Shown: piece after piece, positions 32,660-40,246 of the stretch
Numbering within the stretch: position 1 is the first letter of the stretch
Layout: each line of letters begins with the position of its first letter
DNA from: CBFDBF01 sp050287725
GTDB lineage: Bacteria > Pseudomonadota > Gammaproteobacteria > Chromatiales > Chromatiaceae
Length of the DNA: 40,599 nucleotides
Assembly (NCBI GenBank): GCA_050287725.1
Contig: JBNKCL010000049.1
Location: forward strand, 1 to 40,599
Direction of reading: 5' to 3'
The notes under the pieces: generated by a model
The model's database searches: none
What the model saw: only the letters and a program-made list of their open reading frames with translations
Told to the model about the DNA's origin: nothing
Translations under genes and position numbers: made by a program

Positions 32660-33331
32660 TCAGCCGCTTTCGTCCACGATGGCGCCGTCTTCCATATGGA
32701 TCCGGCGCCGGGCGCGGTCCCCGATCTGAGGGTCGTGGGTGACCACCACCAGGATGATCCCCTGCCGGTTGAGGATCTCCAGGGTGTCCATCACGTCCTC
32801 CCCGGAGTGTTTGTCCAGGTTCCCGGTGGGTTCGTCCGCCAGGATCAGGGTGGGCCGCATGATGGTGGCGCGGGCGATGGCCACCCGCTGCCGCTGGCCG
32901 CCCGAGAGCTGTTCCGGGCGGTGGTGTGCCCGGTCCAGCAGGCCCAGCGGTTTCAGGGCGTCGTGTACCCGCTGTTTGCGCTCGGCCGGGTCCACCCCGG
33001 CCAGGGTGAGGGGCAGTTCCACGTTCTCGGCCGCGGTGAGGCGTCCGATCAGATGAAACGACTGGAATACGAAGCCGATCTTCCGCCGCCGCAGATCGGC
33101 GCGCGCCTCCTCCGCCAGGGTGGTGGCCTCGATCTCATCCAGCAGGTAGTTACCCCTGGAGGGGCGGTCCAGCAGGCCGAGGATATTGAGCAGGGTGGAT
33201 TTGCCCGAGCCGGACGGCCCCATGATGGCCAGGTAGTCCCCGGGGTTCAGTTCCAGGTTGATGTCGCGCAGGGCGTGTACCGTCTCCTCGCCGACCTGAA
33301 ACTCCCGATTGATTCCTTGCAGCCGAATCAC
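32660..33331 (-). CDS. ABC transporter ATPase, MacB/LolD type
   Basis: The 223-residue nucleotide-binding subunit has all catalytic motifs: Walker A GPSGSGKST near residues 38-46, Q-loop VFQSF, signature LSGGQRQRVAIARA, Walker B LILADEPTGNLD, and the H-loop THD. The sequence NILGLLDRPSRG after Walker A is typical of the MacB/LolD/FtsE branch. It powers the two permeases encoded downstream. It overlaps the adaptor gene by four bases (ATGA), which indicates translational coupling. Confidence 0.95.
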   Translation of the reverse strand: MIRLQGINREFQVGEETVHALRDINLELNPGDYLAIMGPSGSGKSTLLNILGLLDRPSRGNYLLDEIEATTLAEEARADLRRRKIGFVFQSFHLIGRLTAAENVELPLTLAGVDPAERKQRVHDALKPLGLLDRAHHRPEQLSGGQRQRVAIARATIMRPTLILADEPTGNLDKHSGEDVMDTLEILNRQGIILVVVTHDPQIGDRARRRIHMEDGAIVDESG

Positions 33332-34485
33332 GGTTTGCTTTCTGCTTCCCGGGTTGCGGAGGCGCCGTCCGTCACACCGTCACGGTCCACCGAGGTCACC
33401 ACCAGCTCGCCCTCCTTCAGGCCCGAGGCCACCTCGGTCCAGTCCCAGTTGGACATGCCGGTCTTGATGGTGCGCTTCTGCAACGTCCCGTCGTCCGGCT
33501 GGAATACGAATACGGTGTCCCCCTCCAGGATCGCCTCGGTGGGGATGCGCAGGATATCCGAGCGCGTGGTCAGGATGATCTCCACGTCGGCGGAGTATCC
33601 GGCCAGCAGTTGTTTGATGTCGTCCGGGTTGTTGAACTCCACCTCCACCTCCACGGTGCGGGCCTGTTTCTCCACATCCAGGACATACGCGGCGATACGC
33701 CGCACCACCCCGGGGAAATCCCGGTTCTTGAAGGCGTCCAGGGTAACCCGCGCCGGTTTGCCCACCGCCACCTCCGAGGCGTCCACCTCGTCGATCGGGG
33801 CAGAGACATAGAAACAGGAGTTGTCGATGAGATCGATGGCCGGCGGCGTGGGGATGCCGACCGGGGAGGGGGTGACGTATTCGTTCAACTCGCCGTTGAT
33901 CTCCGCCACCACGCCGTCGAACGGGGCGATCAACTGGGTACGCTCCAACTGGGCGCGCGCCAGATCGGTCTTGGAGGCGGAGACGTCGGACATGGCGTTG
34001 GCCGCTTCGCAGTCGGCCCGGCGCGCCTTCGCCTCGGTCACCGATTTATCCACCGCATCCACCGAGACGGCGCCGCTCTTGCGCAGCCGCACCAACCGGT
34101 CCGCCTCCCGTTGCGCCACATCCGCCTGCAGACAGGCGGCGCGGGCGTTGGCCCGGGACGATTTCGCCTCACTCTCGTTGAGCGCGATCTGCGCCTTCAG
34201 GTCCTTGTTCCAGAGTTCCAGCAGCAGCATTCCTTTCTTAACCTGGTCGCCCTCCTTGACGTTCAGCACCGCGAGCTGTCCGCCGATGCCGGTGGACAAC
34301 TTGGCGCGGCGACACGCCTTTACCGTACCGGCCCGGGTGTTGGCTACGGTCTTCTCCACCGTGCCTTTCGCCACCGGCTTGACCACCACCGCCACCGGCT
34401 CCGGTCGGTTGGCAACCCAGAGCAGGATTGCGACCGCGGCCACCGCCGCCAGGATGATCCAGAGCCCTTTTCGGTTTTTTAACAT
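33328..34485 (-). CDS. Periplasmic adaptor of the ABC efflux system, MacA-like
   Basis: This 385-residue membrane fusion protein has an N-terminal anchor (about 7-25) and a split lipoyl domain (AKLSTGIGGQLAVLNVKEGDQVKKGMLLLELW and QLIAPFDGVVAEINGELNEYV). Between the lipoyl halves is a helical hairpin (about 100-185), followed by a beta barrel and a membrane-proximal domain. It would link the ABC permeases to an outer membrane channel; none is in this operon, though a TolC-type lipoprotein is encoded at 19596. It is the first gene of the operon and starts divergently from corA. A purine tract (AGGATAGGG) precedes the ATG. The substrate is unknown; antibiotics, peptides or siderophores are known for relatives. 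Confidence 0.9.
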   Translation of the reverse strand: MLKNRKGLWIILAAVAAVAILLWVANRPEPVAVVVKPVAKGTVEKTVANTRAGTVKACRRAKLSTGIGGQLAVLNVKEGDQVKKGMLLLELWNKDLKAQIALNESEAKSSRANARAACLQADVAQREADRLVRLRKSGAVSVDAVDKSVTEAKARRADCEAANAMSDVSASKTDLARAQLERTQLIAPFDGVVAEINGELNEYVTPSPVGIPTPPAIDLIDNSCFYVSAPIDEVDASEVAVGKPARVTLDAFKNRDFPGVVRRIAAYVLDVEKQARTVEVEVEFNNPDDIKQLLAGYSADVEIILTTRSDILRIPTEAILEGDTVFVFQPDDGTLQKRTIKTGMSNWDWTEVASGLKEGELVVTSVDRDGVTDGASATREAESKP

Positions 34486-34689
34486 GCGACAACCCTATCC
34501 TTTGAATGCCTTCCACTTCTCATTCTAAACCCGATAGTGGGATAAATCTCGGTTCGGAGACCGCCTGCGCAGGCGAAGGGCGAAGCGTTTCTCATCGTTT
34601 ACGATTCGGCAGGTGCGCTGAAGTTCCGGCGAAGGTTTACCCGGGAATTACGCCGAAAGACGCGATTTGTGCAATGATTGGTTATGCAT

Positions 34690-34718
34690 ACCGCTCTTTC
34701 GGCGTTGGAGAGAGCGGT
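34690..34718 (+). promoter_or_regulatory. Hairpin in the corA leader
   Basis: ACCGCTCT (34690-34697) pairs perfectly with AGAGCGGT (34711-34718) across a 13-base loop, 37 bases before the corA start. No T-run follows. It could be a leader structure controlling corA. It does not look like the long M-box magnesium riboswitch. The remaining 200 bases of the gap to the divergent operon show nothing I can name. Confidence 0.35.
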
Positions 34719-34755
34719 GTCAGGTTCCGCAATCAGCAGCGAGCAGGGAATCGCC

Positions 34756-35832
34756 ATGAGCTATTTCGCCAAGCGTTATCATCCGCCCGGTACCCGGCCC
34801 GGTACCCTCGCGCTGGCGGGTGAGTCGGCCCCGGTGCCGCCGAAACTGCATCTGATCGATTACACCGATTCGGAATGGGAGGAGATCGAAGAGATCACCC
34901 CCGAGGCGTGCCGCGCTTATCTGAATCGTGACAGCATTACCTGGATTCATGTGCAGGGTGGGGCCGACCCCGATACGCTCAGACAGTTCGGGGAGTCCTT
35001 CGGCCTGCATCCCCTGGCCCTGGAGGATATCGTCAACTCCGGCCAGCGGCCGAAGATCGAGTCCTACGAAGAGCAACTGTTTCTGATCCTCAATCATCCG
35101 TTGCTGGAAGGCGAGTTTGTAGGTACCGAACAGGTCAGCCTGTTTCTGGGCACCAATATGGTGTTCAGCTTTCATGGTGGCGCACACGATCCGTTCGAAC
35201 CGATACGCGCCCGGTTACGCCGGCATAGCGGCTCGATCCGGAAGCAGGAGGCGGGATATCTGTTGTACGCCCTGGTCGATCTGGTGATCGACCACTGCTT
35301 TCCGGTACTGGAGAGCTTCGGGTCGGAGTTGGAGCAGGTGGAAGAGGAGCTTCTGGATCAGCCGGATAAAGAGACCCTGAAACGGCTGCACCACCTGCGG
35401 CGGAATCTGCTGTTGCTGCGCCGTATGCTCTGGCCGGAACGCGAAGTTCTGAACCATCTGACCCGGAGTGAGGAATATCCGTTCGGTAACGAGGTCCGGC
35501 TCTATTTCCGGGACTGTTACGATCACGCGGTTCAGGTCATCGATCTGCTGGAGACCTATCGCGATATGACCACCGGTATGCTGGATCTCTATCTTTCCAG
35601 CACCAGTAACCGACTCAACGAGACTATGCGCGTGTTGACCGTCATCGCCACCGTGTTTATCCCGCTGACCTTCATCACCGGAGTCTATGGCATGAACTTC
35701 GGCAACAACGACGGCAGTCCCTGGGCGATGCCGGAGTTGCACTGGTATTACGGTTATCCGTTGATCTGGTCGGTGATGATCGCGGTGGGTGTCGGATTAG
35801 CGTATCTGTTCAAGCGCAAAGATTGGTTTTGA
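34756..35832 (+). CDS. corA: CorA family magnesium/cobalt transporter
   Basis: CorA is a homopentameric Mg2+ channel of the inner membrane. The 358-residue protein has the large cytoplasmic domain (about 1-290), with the long stalk helix in its second half, and two C-terminal helices separated by the signature YGMNFG (near residue 311); the cytoplasmic tail is basic (FKRKDWF). I chose ATG 34756, which has AGGGA six bases upstream and places a leader hairpin outside the coding region; a frame from 34678 lacks a ribosome-binding site. Relatives also move Co2+, Ni2+ or Zn2+, so substrate is by family. The gene is followed by a REP pair. Confidence 0.93.
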   Translation: MSYFAKRYHPPGTRPGTLALAGESAPVPPKLHLIDYTDSEWEEIEEITPEACRAYLNRDSITWIHVQGGADPDTLRQFGESFGLHPLALEDIVNSGQRPKIESYEEQLFLILNHPLLEGEFVGTEQVSLFLGTNMVFSFHGGAHDPFEPIRARLRRHSGSIRKQEAGYLLYALVDLVIDHCFPVLESFGSELEQVEEELLDQPDKETLKRLHHLRRNLLLLRRMLWPEREVLNHLTRSEEYPFGNEVRLYFRDCYDHAVQVIDLLETYRDMTTGMLDLYLSSTSNRLNETMRVLTVIATVFIPLTFITGVYGMNFGNNDGSPWAMPELHWYYGYPLIWSVMIAVGVGLAYLFKRKDWF

Positions 35833-35850
35833 CATCCGGTTGTTTGGAAT

Positions 35851-35940
35851 CGGCTGATCAATTGCCTTGCTGTGGAAGCCCGGTCCGCCGGGCGATTGAT
35901 CAGAGCCATCCCTTCGCCCAGAGGACCGGGCTCCTGCCGG
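35851..35940. repeat. Inverted pair of REP-like units (REPIN-like)
   Basis: Two related units lie head to head. TGTGGAAGCCCGGTCCGCCG followed by GGCGATTGATCAG starts at 35871, and the reverse-complement unit, reading GGCAGGAGCCCGGTCC then TCTGGGCGAAGGGAT, covers 35908-35938. Within this block CTGATCAATTGCC (35854-35866) pairs with GGCGATTGATCAG (35891-35903) with one mismatch. The element fills the gap between corA and trkH and could act as a terminator or mRNA-end stabiliser for corA. Confidence 0.7.
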
Positions 35941-36018
35941 AACGCAACAGACTCGAAGGCACCGGCCCCTTTCAGGGACTTTTATCAAACCACCCACGAT
36001 GCGGCTGGAATTTGATTT

Positions 36019-37482
36019 ATGGATGAGAAGATCGAGACATTGAGTTATGCCGTGCGGGGGTGGGTGGTGGCCCGCTATCTCGGACAACTGGCGATCGTGC
36101 TGGCGCTGTTGACGGCTGTGCCGCTGATCGTTGCGGTTCTCGAGGGAGAGTACACCGTCGCCTGGCGTTGTCTGGGGGTGATCGCGTTGCTGGGAACAGC
36201 CGGTTTGCTGGCGCGCACCCCACCGCCCAAGCGGATCCAGACCAACGAGGCGCTGAGCGTCGTCGCCCTGGCATTCGTATTGGCTCCCCTGCTGATGAGT
36301 TTTCCCATGATGGGGCATGGGATCTCGTTCGTCGACGCGCTGTTCGAGTCGGTTTCCGGCATTACCACCACCGGCCTCAGTATCCTGGGAAGCGTGCACG
36401 AAGAACCGAAAAGCGCGCTGTTCCTGCGCGCCTGGCTGCAGTGGTACGGCGGTCTGGGGATCGTGGTGTTTTCCGTGGCACTGATGGCGGGACACCACAT
36501 GGCGTCGCGGCAACTGGTGCAGCCGGAATCGGAGAGCGGGGAAGGGCTCGCCACCACCACCCGCGTGCACGCCCGGCGCATGCTGTCGGTCTATCTGACC
36601 CTCACCGTGGTTGCCTTCGTCCTGCTGACCCTGTTCGGAGTCGATGCGTTCGATGCCCTCAGTCATACCCTGGCGGCGGTCTCCACCGGCGGGTTTTCCA
36701 CCTTCGACCGCAGCCTGGGAGGATTCACCGGATTTTCCCCCTATCTGTTGATGCTGATCTCACTGGGCGGGGCGGTGGCGTTTCCTCTCTATTACCGCAC
36801 CTTCCGCAACGGTCCCAGGGAGTTGCTGGCGGACGTGGAGTTGCGGGGACTGCTGGCGATGGTAATCGTGAGCTGCCTGTTGCTGGCGCTGCTGTTGCAT
36901 GTCTCCAACGGCATGGGGTGGGGGGACGCATTCCGGCACGGTTTTCTGATGGGTGTATCGGCGCAATCCACCACCGGCTTCTCCAGCCTGGATGTGACAC
37001 AGTTGAGCGCTGCTACCAAACTGATGTTGATTCTCTCCATGGCGGCCGGCGGCACAGTGGGTTCCACCGCCGGCGGTTTGAAAATCCTGCGGCTGCTGAT
37101 TTTTCTGCGGCTGCTGCAACTGGTCATCCGGCGCACCGCCATGCCGACCCACGCCGTGGCCGAGCCGCATCTTGGCGGCCGGCGGCTGGAAGAGGCGGAG
37201 ATTATCCGGGCGCTGTTACTGATGGTGCTGTTCGTTGCAGTGGTCCTTCTCTCCTGGCTGCCCTTCGTGCTGAGCGGTTATGCGCCGCTGGATGCGCTGT
37301 TCGAGGTGGTCTCGGCCATCGGCACGGTGGGACTCTCCACCGGGATCACCGGCGCCGGGTTGGCGCCCGGCCTGAAACTGTTGCTGTGTCTTGATATGTG
37401 GTTCGGGCGCCTGGAAATCGTGGCGTTCCTGGTTGTACTCTATCCCTGGACCTGGATCGGAAAACGGACGGAAAGCCTATGA
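36019..37482 (+). CDS. trkH: TrkH family potassium uptake channel subunit
   Basis: This 487-residue inner membrane protein has the four-repeat M1-P-M2 architecture of the TrkH/KtrB family. The four selectivity-filter segments are visible in order: SGITTTGLS, AAVSTGGFST, AQSTTGFSS and SAIGTVGLST; each keeps the filter glycine. QWYGGLGIVVFSVA after the first repeat and TVGSTAGGLKILR in the third are typical. The last codons overlap the start of the TrkA-like gene (ATGA), so the channel and its gating ring are made together. It mediates K+ (or Na+-coupled K+) uptake. Confidence 0.94.
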   Translation: MDEKIETLSYAVRGWVVARYLGQLAIVLALLTAVPLIVAVLEGEYTVAWRCLGVIALLGTAGLLARTPPPKRIQTNEALSVVALAFVLAPLLMSFPMMGHGISFVDALFESVSGITTTGLSILGSVHEEPKSALFLRAWLQWYGGLGIVVFSVALMAGHHMASRQLVQPESESGEGLATTTRVHARRMLSVYLTLTVVAFVLLTLFGVDAFDALSHTLAAVSTGGFSTFDRSLGGFTGFSPYLLMLISLGGAVAFPLYYRTFRNGPRELLADVELRGLLAMVIVSCLLLALLLHVSNGMGWGDAFRHGFLMGVSAQSTTGFSSLDVTQLSAATKLMLILSMAAGGTVGSTAGGLKILRLLIFLRLLQLVIRRTAMPTHAVAEPHLGGRRLEEAEIIRALLLMVLFVAVVLLSWLPFVLSGYAPLDALFEVVSAIGTVGLSTGITGAGLAPGLKLLLCLDMWFGRLEIVAFLVVLYPWTWIGKRTESL

Positions 37483-38144
37483 GAGCGGTATTGATCGGCG
37501 GCAACAAACTGGCGGTGATGACCGGGCAACTGCTGTTGCAGCACGGTCACGAGGTGGTAATTATCGAGCGCGACAAGGAGCGGATCGACGCCCTGGCCTC
37601 GGAGCTGGATTGCGGCTTTCTGCACGGCGACGGCAGCACCCCCGCCATCCTGCGCGAGGCCGATCCGGGCGCCACCGATGCCCTGTTTTCGCTGACCGGC
37701 AACGACCAGACCAACATCATCGCCAGCCTGGTGGGCCGGACCCTCGGCTTCCGGCGGGTCATCACCCGCATCGACGACCCGGAGTTCGAGCATATCTGTA
37801 TCGAGCTGAACCTGGAGGATGTGGTGATCCCATCCGGTGCCATCGGCCGCCATCTGCTCGACCTGTTTGCCGGCCACAGCCCGCTACAGATCTCCACCAC
37901 CTTGCGGGGGGAGGCGCGGGTATTCAGCTTCTTCGCGCGCGAAAAGGACGAGGGTACCGTCGCCGAACTGGGTCTGCCGGCCCAGGCGCGGGTGATCTGT
38001 CTCTACCGGGGGGACGAATTTCTGTTGGTGGACGGCGATAGCAAGATCAAGGAGGGGGATGAGGTGGTCATCCTCACCCACAGCAAACACCTGGAGGAGT
38101 TGGCGCAGGGATGGGGCGTGGAGAGCGAAGGCTCCCCGGAATAG
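37479..38144 (+). CDS. TrkA-like RCK gating subunit (single TrkA-N/TrkA-C unit)
   Basis: The 221-residue cytoplasmic protein has one Rossmann-type RCK_N domain (about 1-120) and one RCK_C domain (about 135-215). That is half of the 458-residue E. coli TrkA and the same layout as KtrA or archaeal TrkA, so an octameric ring on TrkH is expected. The glycine motif reads IGGNKLAVMTG, so the usual GxGxxG has lost its third glycine. E30 at the end of the second strand (VVIIERD) could still bind the adenosine ribose. ATG 37479 overlaps the trkH stop by four bases; a longer frame lies inside trkH. Confidence 0.9.
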   Translation: MRAVLIGGNKLAVMTGQLLLQHGHEVVIIERDKERIDALASELDCGFLHGDGSTPAILREADPGATDALFSLTGNDQTNIIASLVGRTLGFRRVITRIDDPEFEHICIELNLEDVVIPSGAIGRHLLDLFAGHSPLQISTTLRGEARVFSFFAREKDEGTVAELGLPAQARVICLYRGDEFLLVDGDSKIKEGDEVVILTHSKHLEELAQGWGVESEGSPE

Positions 38145-38159
38145 CAGGGAGGGAACGCA

Positions 38160-38540
38160 ATGCCGTCGAAGAAAACCGGCATGGACAACGCCCGGCTGGA
38201 CCGGGTGGTGGCCGAGGCGCGCCGCAAACGCGAACAGCGGGACCAGGGTTACCGGGAACAGGCGCTCAAGCTCTACCCCTGGGTCTGCGGCCGCTGCGGT
38301 CGTGAGTTTGTCCGCGAAAATCTGCGCGAACTGACGGTCCATCATCGCGATCACGACCACGACAACAATCCGGCCGACGGCAGTAACTGGGAACTGCTCT
38401 GCCTCTACTGCCACGACAACGAACACATGCGCTATGAAGAGGAGATCGCGCGCGGCGGGAGCGGGACGGAGGAAAGCGCATCCGCCGCCGCAAGCTCCAA
38501 ACCCTTCGCCAATCTCAAAGATCTATTAAAAAAGGAGTAG
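38160..38540 (+). CDS. yajD: YajD family HNH nuclease
   Basis: The 126-residue protein is a small HNH endonuclease of the YajD family. A four-cysteine zinc site (C43, C46, C81, C84) frames the beta-beta-alpha metal motif, with the HH pair H61-H62 and the later asparagine and histidine in CHDNEH. N77 in GSNWELLC is the central N of HNH. The N-terminus is basic and helical, and the C-terminal tail after about residue 95 is low-complexity (Ser, Ala). YajD is widespread in gammaproteobacteria; its biological role is not established. It has GGGAGGG before the ATG and lies 15 bases after the TrkA-like gene. Confidence 0.9.
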   Translation: MPSKKTGMDNARLDRVVAEARRKREQRDQGYREQALKLYPWVCGRCGREFVRENLRELTVHHRDHDHDNNPADGSNWELLCLYCHDNEHMRYEEEIARGGSGTEESASAAASSKPFANLKDLLKKE

Positions 38541-38702
38541 CGACGCTCCGGTTCTCTTTCAGCGGATAGGTATTCGAACATTTCTCTTAACTTTCATTCG
38601 ATGCGGTATTCGTTTCTCTCTTCGCATCTTTTGGGCATGCGTTCCTCCATTCCCATTTCGCTGATGCAACCTTTTATTTTCGCCGCTGGTGCGCCGTTTT
38701 CT

Positions 38703-38724
38703 CCTCCCCCGCCGGCGGGGGAGG
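38703..38724. repeat. Perfect 22-bp GC palindrome (dispersed-repeat type)
   Basis: CCTCCCCCGCC is followed immediately by its exact reverse complement GGCGGGGGAGG. It lies in the 245-base gap between yajD and the NUDIX gene and is followed by GTTGGGAGGGGGAGTG. Read on the other strand, it gives the peptide artefact LPLPTSPAGGGGENG, which recurs in many proteobacterial genomes as a repeat, so the small frames here are not genes. The rest of the gap is pyrimidine-rich and holds nothing else I recognise. Confidence 0.7.
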
Positions 38725-38737
38725 TTGGGAGGGGGAG

Positions 38738-38746
38738 TGCCATAAT
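38738..38746 (+). promoter_or_regulatory. Possible extended -10 promoter for the NUDIX gene
   Basis: TGCCATAAT fits the extended -10 pattern TGnTATAAT with one mismatch. It lies 39 bases before the NUDIX start, directly after the GC palindrome. No -35 box is seen. Confidence 0.35.
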
Positions 38747-38785
38747 AAGGGAACAAATCCTCAACCTTCGTAGCGGGTCCCGATC

Positions 38786-39196
38786 ATGGAACGAAAAGAG
38801 GTAGTCACCGCCTTCCTGTGTCACAACGGCAAGATCCTCATCGTGCGGCGCAGCGGCCGGGTGGGCAGCTACCGGGGGCGCTGGTCGGCCGTCTCCGGTT
38901 ATCTGGAAGATCCCATCCCCCTGGCACAGGCCCGGCGCGAGATCCGGGAAGAAACCGGCCTGCCGGAACAGACGGTGCATCTGGTACGGGCCGGGGAACC
39001 GCTGGAGGTACCGGATGAAAAGCTCGCTACCTGCTGGGTGGTGCACCCCTTCCTGTTCGAGATCGACGATCCGGAGCAGGTGAGGCTGGATTGGGAGAAC
39101 CGGGAGCTGCGCTGGGTCGATCCGGCGGAGATCGCCGATCTGTCCACCGTGCCGCAACTGGCGGAGGCGTTGCAACGTTGTCTGGAGGAGGCGTGA
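38786..39196 (+). CDS. NUDIX hydrolase
   Basis: The 136-residue protein is a single NUDIX domain that would hydrolyse a nucleoside diphosphate linked to another moiety. The catalytic REIREETG (51-58), holding the metal-binding glutamates, is intact. The first half of the box is non-standard: SGYLEDPIPLAQA has its glutamate three residues earlier than the GX5E spacing. The sequence RSGRVGSYRGRWSAVSGYLE before it is distinctive. The stop codon overlaps the start of the eIF2B-like gene by one base (TGATG), so the two are coupled. The substrate cannot be told from sequence. Confidence 0.92.
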   Translation: MERKEVVTAFLCHNGKILIVRRSGRVGSYRGRWSAVSGYLEDPIPLAQARREIREETGLPEQTVHLVRAGEPLEVPDEKLATCWVVHPFLFEIDDPEQVRLDWENRELRWVDPAEIADLSTVPQLAEALQRCLEEA

Positions 39197-40074
39197 TGGA
39201 AGAGGGGATATTCCAGGAGGCGCTGGCCGCATTCCGCTCCGACCGGGCCCACGGTGCGAGCGAACTGGCCCGCCGGGCGTTGCAGATCCTGGAGCAGAGC
39301 ACCGCCGGCATGCCGGCCGATGCGGCCGCCGAACTGGCAGACCGGCTGGGGGAACGCGTGGAACACCTCCGGGCGGCGCGTCCCAGCATGGCGCCGGTGG
39401 CCAACCTGCTGGAGCGCTGGGCGGAACCGTTGGCCCTCCTGGCCTGGGAGGGGCTGCCGCAGATGCGGCAGGAGTTGGCGCAACGCGCCCGGACCCTGTA
39501 CCGGGAATCGGAGAACGCGGTCGCCGAGGCCGCGCGCCGGGCCGCGGAGTTCCTGGGACCGGATCGGACCCTGTTTACCCACAGCAGCGGCTCCACCGTG
39601 CGGGAGCTGTTCCGGTGTCTGCGGGATCAAAGGGTAAGCGCCATCCTCACCGAATCGCGTCCCCTGAACGAGGGGGCGCAGATGGCGGAGACGCTTGCCG
39701 GATGGGGAATCCCCGTCACTCTCATCACTGAGGCCCAGATCGGACTCTTTATCGCCAGGGCGGATGCCGTGGTGCTGGGGGCGGACAGCCTGCTGGCGGA
39801 CGGCAGCCTGATCAACAAGGCGGGCAGCCTGCTGGTGGCGTTGGCCGCCCGGGAGAGGGGCGTGCCGCTCTACGTCTGTTGCGAAAGTTTCAAGTGCTAC
39901 CCGGAGGGGGTGAAGGAACCGGTGCTGGAAGAGATGTCGCCCGGGGAACTGGGTTATGCGGACCGGGAAGGGGTCACGGTGCGAAACCTCTATTTCGATC
40001 TCACCCCGGCCCGTCTCATCAGCGGCTGGATCGACGAGGCCGGAGTGCGGCTTGCGGGGGAGGAGGGGGGCTAG
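39196..40074 (+). CDS. eIF2B/MtnA-fold protein (initiation factor 2B-related)
   Basis: This 292-residue protein has a helical N-terminal domain (about 1-115) and the Rossmann-like core of the eIF2B-alpha / methylthioribose-1-phosphate isomerase / ribose-1,5-bisphosphate isomerase superfamily. Core motifs are LFTHSSGSTV (THSS 128-131), ESRPLNEGAQMAETL (ESRP 153-156), VVLGADSLLADGSLINKAGS (D197) and PLYVCCESFK. The aspartate of the isomerases is kept. The catalytic cysteine expected in the TH(C) position is Ser130, as far as I recall the alignment, so isomerase activity is uncertain. I chose ATG 39196 because it overlaps the NUDIX stop and has GGAGGAG upstream. Confidence 0.88.
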   Translation: MEEGIFQEALAAFRSDRAHGASELARRALQILEQSTAGMPADAAAELADRLGERVEHLRAARPSMAPVANLLERWAEPLALLAWEGLPQMRQELAQRARTLYRESENAVAEAARRAAEFLGPDRTLFTHSSGSTVRELFRCLRDQRVSAILTESRPLNEGAQMAETLAGWGIPVTLITEAQIGLFIARADAVVLGADSLLADGSLINKAGSLLVALAARERGVPLYVCCESFKCYPEGVKEPVLEEMSPGELGYADREGVTVRNLYFDLTPARLISGWIDEAGVRLAGEEGG

Positions 40075-40091
40075 CGCCTACAGGCCCCGGC

Positions 40092-40121
40092 TTGCAATAC
40101 GCGTCCTGAAACCGGTATGAT
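40092..40121 (+). promoter_or_regulatory. Sigma-70 promoter of tRNA-Val
   Basis: TTGCAA (40092-40097) and TATGAT (40116-40121) are spaced by 18 bases. A GC-rich discriminator (TCGCCCTCTCC) follows, and the -10 box ends 11 bases before the tRNA. The layout fits a stable-RNA promoter. Confidence 0.7.
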
Positions 40122-40132
40122 TCGCCCTCTCC

Positions 40133-40209
40133 AGGCGCGTAGCTCAGTTGGTTAGAGCACCACCTTGACATGGTGGGGGTCGTTGGTTCGAATCCGATCG
40201 CGCCTACCA
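40133..40209 (+). tRNA. tRNA-Val (GAC)
   Basis: The 77-base gene has the acceptor stem AGGCGCG with CGCGCCT, discriminator A and an encoded CCA. The D-arm is AGCTCAG...GAGC. The anticodon arm CCACCTTGACATGGTGG has anticodon GAC, which reads GUC and GUU valine codons. The T-arm carries GTTCGAATC. It has its own promoter and a terminator seven bases downstream. Confidence 0.97.
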
Positions 40210-40215
40210 AACAGA

Positions 40216-40246
40216 AGCACTTAGGACCCTCCTAAGTGCTTTTTTT
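40216..40246 (+). terminator. Intrinsic terminator of tRNA-Val
   Basis: AGCACTTAGGA (40216-40226) pairs perfectly with TCCTAAGTGCT (40230-40240), an 11-bp stem with a 3-base loop, followed by six further T residues. Confidence 0.92.

Noticed and set aside
30872..33811. 979-codon plus-strand frame opposite the MacAB-like operon
   Set aside because: All four genes on the other strand have intact motifs and ATGA or short-gap coupling; the frame is an artefact of codon bias.
38559..38804. Small frames on both strands between yajD and the NUDIX gene
   Set aside because: They overlap the GC palindrome and have no ribosome-binding site or conserved product.
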